Positions 1-7,995 of a stretch of DNA of 64,000 bases are shown in pieces (the first letter of the stretch is position 1; every line of letters starts with the position of its first letter). Source of the DNA: JACDAE01 sp034438015 (GTDB lineage Bacteria > Chloroflexota > Ktedonobacteria > Ktedonobacterales > Ktedonobacteraceae); NCBI GenBank assembly GCA_034438015.1, contig DAOTTD010000189.1, positions 1 through 64,000 of the forward strand, in the 5' to 3' direction. The notes under the pieces were generated by a model. The model was given only the letters and a program-made list of their open reading frames with translations. It ran no database searches and had not been told where the DNA came from. The position numbers and the translations under genes are program-made.

Positions 1-1
1 G

Positions 2-1078
2 CGTCAGCGCCTCCAGCATGCGGTGAACCGTCTGATGTATGGGGAACGTGACGATCCCTACAGAGTCATCGCACGGTTGGGACAGCGGGTCGAGGGAACG
101 CTGGCAGCAGATGCGGTGCTGCCCACGATTGTGGAGACGGTGGCGCAGGCACTCAAGTTGCCCTATGCGGCCATTACCCTGAAACAGGAGGAGAGCTTCG
201 CCATTGCAACCGCTTACAGCGCCTCTGGGCAGTCTGAGGAGACGCACGCGCCTCTGCTGCGCCTCCCGTTGGTCTACCAGACCGAGCAGGTCGGCGAACT
301 GGTGCTTGCCCCGCGTGCGGCTGGCGAGACCTTCACGTCTGCCGACCAGCGGCTCCTCTCTGACCTGGCCCATCAGATCGGCGTGGCCGTGCATGCCGTC
401 CAGCTCACGGCCGACCTGCAACGTGTAACGGTGGATTTGCAGCACTCACGCGAGCGTCTGGTGATCGCACGTGAAGAAGAGCGCCGCCGCTTGCGCCGCG
501 ACCTGCATGACGGCATTGGCCCGACCCTCGCCAGCTTGTTTCAACGACTCGATACGGCGAGCCGCCTGGTGCCACACGATCATGACGCCGCCGTTGTGCT
601 GCTGGAAACCCTCAAAGGGCAGGTCAAGGCGACGATTGCCGAAATTCGTCGTGTCGTCTATGCGCTGCGCCCACCGGTGTTGGATGAACTTGGCCTCCTC
701 TCGGCACTGCGTGAACACACGGGGTACGCGCAAGAGTCCAATGGGCTGCGCATAGTGATTGAAGCGCCCGAAGCCATGCCTCCATTGCCCGCCGCGGTCG
801 AGGTCGCCGCGTATCGCATCATCCTGGAAGCCTTGACCAATGTCGAGCGTCATGCGCAGGCACACACCTGTCTGGTGCGACTGGACCTGACCGAGGCAGG
901 AGCACTGTGCCTGGACATTACCGATGATGGCCGTGGCCTCTCTGCGCACTCCACGGTGGGAGTCGGCCTGACCTCCATACGTGAACGCGCAGCAGAACTG
1001 GGTGGAGCCTGTAAGATCACCGCTGAACCCACGGGCGGAACGCGTGTGTGGGTCAGATTACCGTTAGCGAAGGAGTAA
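2..1078 (+). CDS. NarL-family sensor histidine kinase, C-terminal part (5' end outside window)
   Basis: The open frame continues upstream of the first possible start (GTG at 23), and the codons before it (RQRLQHA) fit the family sequence running into VNRLMYGERDDPY, so the true start lies outside the window. A GAF-like sensory segment covers about the first 130 residues. It is followed by a HisKA_3 dimerisation helix with the phospho-acceptor His in RRDLHDGIG and an HATPase_c domain (NVERHAQA N-box, DDGRGL G-box, GVGLTSIRERA). It should autophosphorylate and pass the phosphate to the response regulator that begins 3 bp downstream. The input domains and any membrane segments are not visible here. 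The signal is unknown. Confidence 0.93.
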   Translation, partial: RQRLQHAVNRLMYGERDDPYRVIARLGQRVEGTLAADAVLPTIVETVAQALKLPYAAITLKQEESFAIATAYSASGQSEETHAPLLRLPLVYQTEQVGELVLAPRAAGETFTSADQRLLSDLAHQIGVAVHAVQLTADLQRVTVDLQHSRERLVIAREEERRRLRRDLHDGIGPTLASLFQRLDTASRLVPHDHDAAVVLLETLKGQVKATIAEIRRVVYALRPPVLDELGLLSALREHTGYAQESNGLRIVIEAPEAMPPLPAAVEVAAYRIILEALTNVERHAQAHTCLVRLDLTEAGALCLDITDDGRGLSAHSTVGVGLTSIRERAAELGGACKITAEPTGGTRVWVRLPLAKE

Positions 1079-1081
1079 CCC

Positions 1082-1741
1082 ATGGAACCGATCCGCGTGT
1101 TGATCGCCGACGACCACGCTTTTTATCGCGAAGGGGTGCGCACGATGCTGAGTTCGGTCCCAGAGACCGAGGTGATCGGGGAAGCGGGTACGGGAGACGA
1201 AGTGATTGCCCTGGCCCTCACCCTCCAGCCCGACGTGATCCTCATGGACCTCAAAATGCCGGGTCCCAATGGCATTGAGGCCACCAGGCGCATTCTGCAC
1301 AGCAGTCCGCGTATGGGTGTGCTGGTCATCACCATGTTTGAAGACGATGATTCGGTCTTCGCCGCCATGCGAGCAGGGGCGCGTGGCTACTTGCTCAAAG
1401 ATGCAGATCAGGACGAACTGGTGCGAGCGGTCAAAGCGGTCTCCCGGGGCGAAGCCATCTTCAGCCCGTCGATTGCGCAGCGCATGATTCACTACTTCGC
1501 CGCGCTCCCTCAGACGGCAGCGGCCATAGCCTTTCCTGACCTCACCGATCGTGAGCGCGAGATACTCCACTTGATCGCGCAGGGTGAGAGTAACGCCGCG
1601 ATTGCCAGGCAGCTGGTGCTGAGCACCAAGACGGTGCAGAACCATGTCTCTAATATCTTCAGCAAGCTCCAGGTGGCAGATCGAGCACAGGCTATCGTGC
1701 GTGCCCGGGATGCGGGCTTGGGACGTGAACGGAGCACATAA
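1082..1741 (+). CDS. NarL/FixJ-family response regulator (REC + LuxR HTH)
   Basis: The 219-residue protein has an N-terminal receiver domain (acidic pocket DDH near residue 10, phospho-Asp in DVILMDLKMPG, Lys in LLKDA) and a C-terminal LuxR-type helix-turn-helix (LTDREREILHLIAQGESNAAIARQL, then KTVQNHVSNIFSKL). The start ATG has AAGGAG six bases upstream. It lies 3 bp after the kinase stop, so the two form an operon and almost certainly a cognate pair. Target genes cannot be deduced from the sequence. Confidence 0.95.
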   Translation: MEPIRVLIADDHAFYREGVRTMLSSVPETEVIGEAGTGDEVIALALTLQPDVILMDLKMPGPNGIEATRRILHSSPRMGVLVITMFEDDDSVFAAMRAGARGYLLKDADQDELVRAVKAVSRGEAIFSPSIAQRMIHYFAALPQTAAAIAFPDLTDREREILHLIAQGESNAAIARQLVLSTKTVQNHVSNIFSKLQVADRAQAIVRARDAGLGRERST

Positions 1742-2219
1742 GACGGTGTCTCACTCGCCTTCTGCACCCGCTCCCCTGTCCAAAGTGACAGCTTCACGAG
1801 TTCGAGAGCTCATCGGAATGAAGGCCCCTTATTTATCTCATCAGTTACTTTGCGGCTGGTGACAGCTTCCGTAGCTCTCCCCCTAGAACTTATGCAGCGC
1901 GAAGCTTCTCCTCAACAGCGCTTAGTTGCTTTAGGGAGGTGGAAAGTCCGTCCTGAATGAGCTGAGCGACCACCCCCTCACATGATGTGGGGAAACCGCA
2001 CCCCTGACGAGGTAGGGAAATCATACACGCATCCCGTGGGAAAAGAACTGTCCAAAAGTGCAGTTGACAAGAAGCTACGAGGGGGTGATACTACGTATAG
2101 GAGTAGTCCCCTTGATATTTAAAGTAACTCCAGGTTTTATTGGCAAAGCAGGAGCAGATTTATAGCATTCTGAAGAATAGCAAGCGTTCCTACAATATTT
2201 TTTTTTATAAGGACCTGAA
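1742..2219. other. Non-coding stretch with two imperfect repeats and a promoter
   Basis: No convincing gene is present in these 478 bp. Two related sequences, CTGTCCAAAGTGACAG (from 1778) and CTGTCCAAAAGTGCAG (from 2048), lie about 270 bp apart in direct orientation. The interval is rich in short G/C runs (GGGAGG, CACCCCCT, GTGGGG, CCCGTGGG). This could be the remnant of a small mobile element or a structured RNA, but I do not recognise it. Confidence 0.35.
2064..2092 (+). promoter_or_regulatory. Candidate sigma70 promoter for flavin reductase/UDG operon
   Basis: TTGACA (2064-2069) is a perfect -35 box, spaced 17 bp from GATACT (2087-2092), a 4/6 match to the -10 consensus. It lies about 130 bp upstream of the flavin reductase start. 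A T-rich tract (TATTTTTTTTTATAA) occupies the leader just before the ribosome binding site. Confidence 0.5.
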
Positions 2220-2831
2220 ATGGCAATCGAAAAAAATTTTTTCCGGCAAGTTATGGGCCATTTTGCAACCGGCGTTACCGTCGTCACAACCAATAGCAAA
2301 GGCGTCTTGGGAGGATTGACGGTCAACTCTTTCTGCTCGGTCTCGCTCGATCCACCACTTGTACTTGTCTGTGTAGAACTGCATAGCGGCACGATCCCCT
2401 TGTTTCGCGAGAGCGGCGTATTCGCCGTCAACATGCTCACGGAGGAGCAGGAAGAGCTCTCACGCTGCTTCGCGACGCCCAACAAAGACCGCTTCGGCGC
2501 CTTCTGTCACGCTCCCAACTATACCGTCGCAACGGGCGCTCCCGTCCTGACCGATGTGCTGGCCTTCGTGGACGCGCGTATCGTGGCGGAATATCCCGGC
2601 GGCGATCACGCGATCTTCCTCGGCCAGGTTGAGGCCATTGGCTTTGGCGGAAAGGTGGTCTTCATCAATGAAGAGGATAGTGAGAACTATCATCAATCAG
2701 GACACAACGGTCATACGGCGATAAGGAATGAGAAACCCCTCACCTATTATCGCGGGCAGTACCGCCGTATCGCTGACACCTATCGCGTACCAAGCCTTAG
2801 CGCACCGCAACGCAAAGACGAAGATGCTTGA
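2220..2831 (+). CDS. Flavin reductase domain (FMN-binding) protein
   Basis: This 203-residue protein matches the flavin reductase-like family (HpaC/split-barrel FMN binding). Signature segments are the N-terminal FRQVMGHFATGVTVVTT, the GGLTVNSFCSVSLDPPLVLVC core and the late GDHAIFLGQVE strand. Such enzymes use NAD(P)H to reduce FMN or FAD, often for a two-component monooxygenase. No monooxygenase is adjacent, so the partner is unknown. A RBS (AAGGA) precedes the ATG by about seven bases. The C-terminal 40 residues, with a His/Tyr-rich stretch, extend past the core. The last codons overlap the next gene by 8 bp, so the two are translationally coupled. Confidence 0.9.
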   Translation: MAIEKNFFRQVMGHFATGVTVVTTNSKGVLGGLTVNSFCSVSLDPPLVLVCVELHSGTIPLFRESGVFAVNMLTEEQEELSRCFATPNKDRFGAFCHAPNYTVATGAPVLTDVLAFVDARIVAEYPGGDHAIFLGQVEAIGFGGKVVFINEEDSENYHQSGHNGHTAIRNEKPLTYYRGQYRRIADTYRVPSLSAPQRKDEDA

Positions 2832-3453
2832 GGACTGCGATCAGACACAAATTCGTAGCGCTGCATTAGCGGTCTTGCATGAACGAATTCGGAGCTGTCG
2901 ACTCTGCCAGGAACACGGCTACATCCCTGTCGCCCATCCCCTGGCAAGTGGACGTGCCAGCGATCGTGTCTTCGTGATTGGTCAGGCCCCCGGTCATCGC
3001 TCTGTGGCAAACGATGTTCCATTCAGCGGACCTGGAGGACGCATCTTACAGAAATGGCTTGAGCAGGCTGGCTTTCCTCCCGGCTACCTGCACGAGCATA
3101 TCTATCTCAGTTCGCTTACCCACTGCGATCCCGGCAAGAATCCACGCGGTGACGGCGATCGTCGCCCGTCCCCTGCGGAGGTCGCTTTGTGTAGACAACA
3201 CCTGGAGGCGGAACTGCACATCGTGCGCCCGAAGGTGGTGCTGCTCATCGGCACGATGGCGATCGAGACCTTCCTGGGCAAAGGAAAATTAGAGGAGATC
3301 ATCGGTACGCATCAGGAACGCGCTGGTGTGCTTTTGCTGCCCCTCCCGCATCCATCGGGCGTGAGCCGCTGGCTCAACGCTGCTGAACATCAGCGGTTGC
3401 TTCATAACGCACTGGCGCTTCTCTCGCACTGGCGAGAGGCCTATGCGTTATAA
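2824..3453 (+). CDS. Uracil-DNA glycosylase superfamily protein with Fe-S cysteines
   Basis: The protein belongs to the UDG family 4/5-like group that removes uracil from DNA. From ATG 2824 (209 residues) it shows motif A as GQAPG (residues 53-57), PFSGPGG next, a CDPGKNP segment and motif PHPSG (175-179). Cys25, Cys28, Cys101 and Cys123 are spaced like the four 4Fe-4S ligands of family 4 enzymes. Gln replaces the Glu of the classical GEAPG motif. An upstream in-frame ATG at 2728 would overlap the previous gene by 104 bp, so the start with the ATGA-like 8-bp overlap is preferred. The gene ends convergently, overlapping the 3' end of the opposite-strand gene by 6 bp. Confidence 0.85.
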   Translation: MLEDCDQTQIRSAALAVLHERIRSCRLCQEHGYIPVAHPLASGRASDRVFVIGQAPGHRSVANDVPFSGPGGRILQKWLEQAGFPPGYLHEHIYLSSLTHCDPGKNPRGDGDRRPSPAEVALCRQHLEAELHIVRPKVVLLIGTMAIETFLGKGKLEEIIGTHQERAGVLLLPLPHPSGVSRWLNAAEHQRLLHNALALLSHWREAYAL

Positions 3454-3849
3454 AGGCTCGCTCGCCCTCTGGTGCATGTGATACTCGTGCACGCCCTTCT
3501 TGAGCGTGCCCAGAGCCAGCGTCGCGCAGGTCGGACGCGTCATCACCAGTTCACGACCGAGCTGATCCATGAGATCCTCAAAGCTCAGTTGCTCGATCTC
3601 TTCCGGCGTCATCCCTTGAACCATCTCGGTCACATATGAGGCCGCCGCGCAGCTGATGGTACAGCCATCGCCCTCCCAGTTCACCACCTCTAGCTTGCCA
3701 TCTTCGCCAAAGCGAGCATGTATGGTAATCACATCTGCACAGCCCGGATTGCCGCCACTCAGGCTCACGTCGGCGCCATCTAACGGACCACGGTTGCGTG
3801 GATTTTCATAATGATCGATCAGGAAATCGATAGCCTCTTGACGATCCAT
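3448..3849 (-). CDS. U-type iron-sulfur cluster scaffold (NifU N-domain/SufU/IscU-like)
   Basis: The 133-residue protein carries the ligand set of U-type scaffolds: Cys37-x-Asp39 in GNPGCADV, Cys63 in GDGCTIS and Cys108 in RPTCATL. The spacing and length match IscU. The residue before the last Cys is Thr rather than the IscU His, as in SufU, and an extra Cys67 follows Cys63. It probably assembles or relays sulfur/Fe-S units. The start was moved 11 codons inside the longest frame because GGAGG sits 9 bases before this ATG. A rhodanese lies upstream on the same strand, but a terminator hairpin separates the two. No SufS or other Suf genes are near. Confidence 0.88.
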   Translation of the reverse strand: MDRQEAIDFLIDHYENPRNRGPLDGADVSLSGGNPGCADVITIHARFGEDGKLEVVNWEGDGCTISCAAASYVTEMVQGMTPEEIEQLSFEDLMDQLGRELVMTRPTCATLALGTLKKGVHEYHMHQRASEPL

Positions 3850-3885
3850 CTCTTTTCGCCTCCAATTGCCAACTTTCAACAAGAA

Positions 3886-3910
3886 AAGGGGCGCACGGCA
3901 TGCGCCCCTT
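3886..3910 (-). terminator. Rho-independent terminator after the rhodanese gene
   Basis: A perfect 10-bp stem (3886-3895 with 3901-3910) with a 5-nt loop, reading AAGGGGCGCA/TGCGCCCCTT. On the minus strand it is followed by TTTTCTTG. It lies between the rhodanese and the scaffold gene and would reduce readthrough into the latter. Confidence 0.75.
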
Positions 3911-3967
3911 CCACATAGGTACTATAGGGTATAACCGTGCTGGCATCCCATTACATTCCCGCGCGGC

Positions 3968-4849
3968 TTACTTCTCGATGGGTGCGCGCACCAGGCTGCC
4001 CCACTCGGTCCACGAGCCATCATAGTTGCGCACACGTGGGAAGCCGAGCAATTGCGTCAGGACAAACCAGGTGTGCGCCGAGCGCTCTCCGATGCGGCAA
4101 TAGGCGATCACTTCTTTGTCGGGCGTGATATCCTTGCTGCCATAGATCTGGCGCAGCTCTTCGGCTGACTTAAAGGTACCATCTGTATTGGCTGCTGTGG
4201 CCCAGGGAATGCTCTTAGCACCGGGAATGTGCCCACCGCGCTGCGCACCTTCCTGCGGATAGTTGATCATGTGCAGCAGCTCACCGGTGTATTCCTGCAG
4301 TGAGCGCACGTCGATCAGGCGGCGATCAGGATTGCGCAGGCCAGCGGAGACCTCCTCGCGGAAGGCACGAATCGTCTCATCAGCGGGCTGCGCATGGTAT
4401 ATCGCCGCCTCATAGTGAGGAACGTCTTTGACCTCAGGACGTTTCTCTTCTTCCCACTTCGTACGACCACCGTTCATCACCTTCAGTTTTTTGTGCCCGT
4501 ACATCGTGAACAGCCAGAACGAGTAGCAGGCATACCAGTTGTTTTTATCGCCATAGAGTACAATTGTGGTATCGTTCGAGATGCCCCAGCGGCTCATCAA
4601 TTCCTCAAAGCCAGGCTGGTCGATGAAGTCGCGCTCCAGGGGATCTTGCACATCGACATGCCAATCGAGCTTTACAGCTCCGGCAATGTGGCCGATCTCA
4701 TAGAGCAGTACATCCTCGTCAGCCTCGATCAGGCGCACCGTCGCGTCGTTCAGATGGTCCGCAACCCATTGCGTGTCAACCAACACCTCTGGATTGGTAT
4801 ATCCGGCAATCAAGTCCTGTCCGGCAGAGACAGTTTCATTATCAGCCAT
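3968..4849 (-). CDS. Thiosulfate sulfurtransferase (tandem rhodanese, SseA/CysA2-like)
   Basis: The 293-residue protein has two rhodanese domains. The first (about 25-135) is non-catalytic, with Asp/Asn where the active Cys would be (LYGDKNNWYA). The second (about 165-290) has the active loop CRIGERS with Cys251. The CRIGERS loop followed by HTWFVL is typical of actinobacterial/chloroflexal thiosulfate:cyanide sulfurtransferases. It moves sulfane sulfur to cyanide or thiol acceptors and may feed the Fe-S scaffold downstream, although that link is inferred from position. AGGAGG lies 11 bases before the ATG. Confidence 0.92.
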   Translation of the reverse strand: MADNETVSAGQDLIAGYTNPEVLVDTQWVADHLNDATVRLIEADEDVLLYEIGHIAGAVKLDWHVDVQDPLERDFIDQPGFEELMSRWGISNDTTIVLYGDKNNWYACYSFWLFTMYGHKKLKVMNGGRTKWEEEKRPEVKDVPHYEAAIYHAQPADETIRAFREEVSAGLRNPDRRLIDVRSLQEYTGELLHMINYPQEGAQRGGHIPGAKSIPWATAANTDGTFKSAEELRQIYGSKDITPDKEVIAYCRIGERSAHTWFVLTQLLGFPRVRNYDGSWTEWGSLVRAPIEK

Positions 4850-5108
4850 GTCCTAAAATTCCTCCTGACAATTACGTTCTATTTTCTTCACTGGCTTGCA
4901 TGCTCAAGAACGCACACAGCGAGAGAGTCTATAAGTGGTTGGGAGGTCTTTTGCTTTCGTAGCAGATCCTCGTGTCTATGCCTTATATTCTACTCCGCAG
5001 CTTGGAATTAAACAAGTCTCTCTCGTCTCCGTACTCCCTCCCCCGGAAGGGCTCAAAGTGCTTCCTTACCGGCTGGCTCCTGTCCCTTCCAGTCAACTGG
5101 CCGACTGG

Positions 5109-7556
5109 TTATTTGCCTGATCGATTGTTAAATGGGTATTGATTCTGGGTCAGCGAATCGCCCGGCAAGAGTGCAGATGTCAGAGACAGATCGCGGTAAT
5201 AGCGATTGTACACCACCCCGCCGGGGTTGGTGAACTGCTGAATCGGTTGCCCCTGCAGCGCCGTCATCATCGCATCATGCCAGATCGTGCCAGCGCCGGT
5301 GATGCCGATGATATTGTACATCGGCGAATTATCGTCGTTCCCCGACCATACACCCGTCACAAGGTTCGGCGTATAGCCGATCGTCAGGTTATCAACGAAG
5401 TTGTTCGACGTACCAGTCTTGACGGCGGCTGGTATGACTGTTCCGCCACATTGATTATTGACGTAGAGGTCCAACGCGTCGCAGGGGAAGAATTCTTTAT
5501 CGCGCGTCGCATTGTCGGATAAGACGTTCGACAATATATAGGCCGCCTGCGCGCTGATCACCCGCTTCCCCTTTGTCGGAGCTGCGTAGATGACCTTGCC
5601 GCGATCGTTTGTGATCGTCTTGATCGCGTGGGGCGCCACGTAGACGCCGCCATTGGCGAACGTTCCATACGCAGAAGTTTCATTGAGCAGGTGAACGCCC
5701 ATCGCCCCCAGCGTAAACGTCTCGTTGACCGAGCCGTTCGTCGCGCCAAGGCCCGCATTCTCCGCGGTAGTATAGTCGTTCATCACCCCTACTTTTGAGG
5801 AGAGTTCCAGCCTCACCGCGTCGATATTGAGCGACCAGTTCAGCGCCTCGCGATACGTAATCATGCCATAATGGATATCATCATAATTATCCGGCCTGAA
5901 CGACACGCCATCGTAATAAAACGTTTGTGGCTCATCGAGCGTTCTTTGACCCGGACTGACACCATTCTCGAAGGCCGTGACATAAGTGAACGCTTTCATC
6001 GTGGAGCCGGCCTGGCGGAAGCCCTGTGTCGCGACATTGAAGTCCTTATGGGCCGGATCGATATTCCCGATCAACGTCTCTATCGCTCCCGTTTGCGGAT
6101 TGATCATGACGACCGAGGAATCCGTGATGTTGTGCGCATCCCTGATGGTAGCAATATCGTTTTGCGCCTCCTTGAGCACTCTGGTCTGCAGATTCGCGTT
6201 GACTGTCGTGATGACGGTCAGGCCGGAGCGCGAAAGGTCGCTGATCTTCATATCCAGATTGCGGGCCAACTCGGTCAACGCGTATACCGTGAAGCTAGAG
6301 AGCGCTACGGCGTTGGCGCTCTGGGCAGGCGCGTGATACGAGGCGAAACCGGGTTTCTGAATCTCCGTGAGCGCCGCTTTGTACTGCTTCGCAGAGATCG
6401 TCTTCAGGGTATACATCTGGAGCAGCACCTGCTGCGTGCGTATCAGGCTGCTTTTGGGAGACGATACCGGGTTGCGCTGATCTGGATTGCTGGGTATACC
6501 CGCCAGCATAGCAGACTGGGCAATGTCTAGTTGATTGGAGGCCGGGTTGTTGGGCTTATCCTTCAAACCAAAGTATGTCTGAGCGGCAGCTTCAACGCCG
6601 TATGCACCATTGGCGTAGTACACCGTGTTCAGGTACATGTCCAGAATTTGCCGTTTGGTATAGTAGCGTGTCACATCCGGTGCCAGTTCGATCTCTTCCA
6701 GCTTGCGCAGGGCTGTATCCGAGTTTCCGACGATCGTATTTTTGATGAGCTGCTGCGTGATCGTGCTTCCGCCTTCAACAACGTGGCCGCTGGAAAGATC
6801 AGAGATGGCCGCGCGTATGATGCCGTTGAGATCGTACCCGTTGTTGTTCCAGAAGGTCTTATCCTCCATATCGATCTCGGCATTCTGCAGATTCTGCGAG
6901 ATCTTGTTCAATGGTTCCGAGGTCTGAATGCCCTGGTCGATCGCCTGGTATAAGAGGTGGCCACTGGCATCATACATCTTTAGATTATCCTTTGGCAGAA
7001 TATCCGCCAGCGTCGTGATCTGCGTCTGGTAGCGTGCGGTCGTCGCGGTTCTGATCGCGTTGTACGAGGTCAGGCCAGCAAAGACAAGCGCGATAATCAG
7101 TGGTATTCCGACCGCGATCGGCAGCACGGCCCATCTCATCATCCTGCGATCGGTGGCCCGCGAGCGCGCACTGCTGAGATGAAGATTTCTGCGCACCCGG
7201 TGACGCTTATTGCGCCAGCGCGTGGTACGCAGTGATTGATAGGAGGCATTGGACGAGGCAGCGCCCGCCGTCCTTCCTGGTCGTTCATTGCGCCTGGAAG
7301 CGGCAATACCTTGCTCTGCTTCCCGACGTACAGGCACTATCTGTGTCGTGGCAGCACTCGATACGTCCTCGGGCACTGAAGATCTGAGTATGGCCTGTGT
7401 CTTTTCGTGAGAAATATCTTTACGCGTTGCCTGAACAGGCTGCATTCGCTCGGTCGGCTGTGTGTTTTCATCATTGCTTCGCCCTGGTGCGGATGTCGTT
7501 TCATCAGAAGTAACTTTTTCCTCAAAAGTGGATGCCCCGTCTTCCCTTTTCGGCAT
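5109..7556 (-). CDS. Class A penicillin-binding protein (PBP1A-type, GT51 + transpeptidase)
   Basis: The protein is a bifunctional peptidoglycan synthase. A cytoplasmic low-complexity, Arg/Ser/Thr-rich tail of about 145 residues comes first, then one membrane segment (VLPIAVGIPLIIALVFAGL). The glycosyltransferase-51 domain follows (EDKTFWNNNGYD, EGGSTITQQL), then the transpeptidase with SxxK as STMK, SxN as SLN and KTGT. It acts on the outer face of the membrane, polymerising and crosslinking glycan. The longest frame starts at 7577 without a RBS. The ATG at 7556 has AGGGGA upstream at a long spacing, so the start is uncertain by 7 codons. The leader of about 420 bp contains a four-repeat TTTACA array. 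Confidence 0.95.
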   Translation of the reverse strand: MPKREDGASTFEEKVTSDETTSAPGRSNDENTQPTERMQPVQATRKDISHEKTQAILRSSVPEDVSSAATTQIVPVRREAEQGIAASRRNERPGRTAGAASSNASYQSLRTTRWRNKRHRVRRNLHLSSARSRATDRRMMRWAVLPIAVGIPLIIALVFAGLTSYNAIRTATTARYQTQITTLADILPKDNLKMYDASGHLLYQAIDQGIQTSEPLNKISQNLQNAEIDMEDKTFWNNNGYDLNGIIRAAISDLSSGHVVEGGSTITQQLIKNTIVGNSDTALRKLEEIELAPDVTRYYTKRQILDMYLNTVYYANGAYGVEAAAQTYFGLKDKPNNPASNQLDIAQSAMLAGIPSNPDQRNPVSSPKSSLIRTQQVLLQMYTLKTISAKQYKAALTEIQKPGFASYHAPAQSANAVALSSFTVYALTELARNLDMKISDLSRSGLTVITTVNANLQTRVLKEAQNDIATIRDAHNITDSSVVMINPQTGAIETLIGNIDPAHKDFNVATQGFRQAGSTMKAFTYVTAFENGVSPGQRTLDEPQTFYYDGVSFRPDNYDDIHYGMITYREALNWSLNIDAVRLELSSKVGVMNDYTTAENAGLGATNGSVNETFTLGAMGVHLLNETSAYGTFANGGVYVAPHAIKTITNDRGKVIYAAPTKGKRVISAQAAYILSNVLSDNATRDKEFFPCDALDLYVNNQCGGTVIPAAVKTGTSNNFVDNLTIGYTPNLVTGVWSGNDDNSPMYNIIGITGAGTIWHDAMMTALQGQPIQQFTNPGGVVYNRYYRDLSLTSALLPGDSLTQNQYPFNNRSGK

Positions 7557-7577
7557 GCTGGATCTCTTTCCCCTCAT

Positions 7578-7995
7578 AAATGATGAGTATGTGCCTGGAA
7601 GAGTGTTTATGCCTTAGTAGCATTTTTTGTTGCCCACTTCTCACACTATCATCATATTTAGCTATTGAATACTTATACATTCTACATTTACTAATACATC
7701 GATATAATAGAGGACTCTGATGTCTACTTGATAATAATTGGTATTCTCTTTTTCTAGCCATGCCATTCGCATTGGCCGATCGAACAAGCCTATACTATCG
7801 CAGCTACGTTGAAAATTTGTGAAGAAATTGTAAATGAATTGTAAATTTTGTGTAAAGTATTGGTATGCCTGTGCTTCCCAGGCCGTTCGGCGCATCTTTT
7901 CAGGAAAGGCTGATACGAGCGCCAATCGCGCCTGTGCAGGGTGTAGAGCAGTGATCCAGTGGATGCGTGGGTGGTGGGGTGGTGGAGGCAGGCGT
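7578..7995. other. Leader region of the PBP gene
   Basis: The 418 bp between the PBP start and the recD2 stop hold no supported gene. The only clear structure is the 11-bp-period repeat array at 7818-7856, annotated separately. The segment 7620-7760 is AT-rich without a recognisable promoter pair. Confidence 0.5.
7818..7856 (-). promoter_or_regulatory. Four direct repeats TT(T/C)ACA at 11-bp period (PhoP/PhoB-box-like)
   Basis: On the minus strand, reading toward the PBP gene, three TTTACA hexamers and one TTCACA are each separated by exactly 5 bp (plus-strand positions 7851-7856, 7840-7845, 7829-7834, 7818-7823). Direct repeats of TT(A/T/C)ACA with 5-bp spacers are the known form of PhoP boxes in Bacillus, and OmpR/PhoB-family regulators in general bind 11-bp-period repeats. 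The location about 260-300 bp upstream of the PBP start suggests phosphate- or envelope-stress-dependent control. That is an inference. Confidence 0.6.

Noticed and set aside
1644..1862. Plus-strand frame running out of the response regulator gene
   Set aside because: It mostly overlaps the 3' end of the response regulator in another frame and lacks a RBS.
4394..5011. 205-codon plus-strand frame
   Set aside because: It lies antisense to the rhodanese gene and is explained as its shadow.
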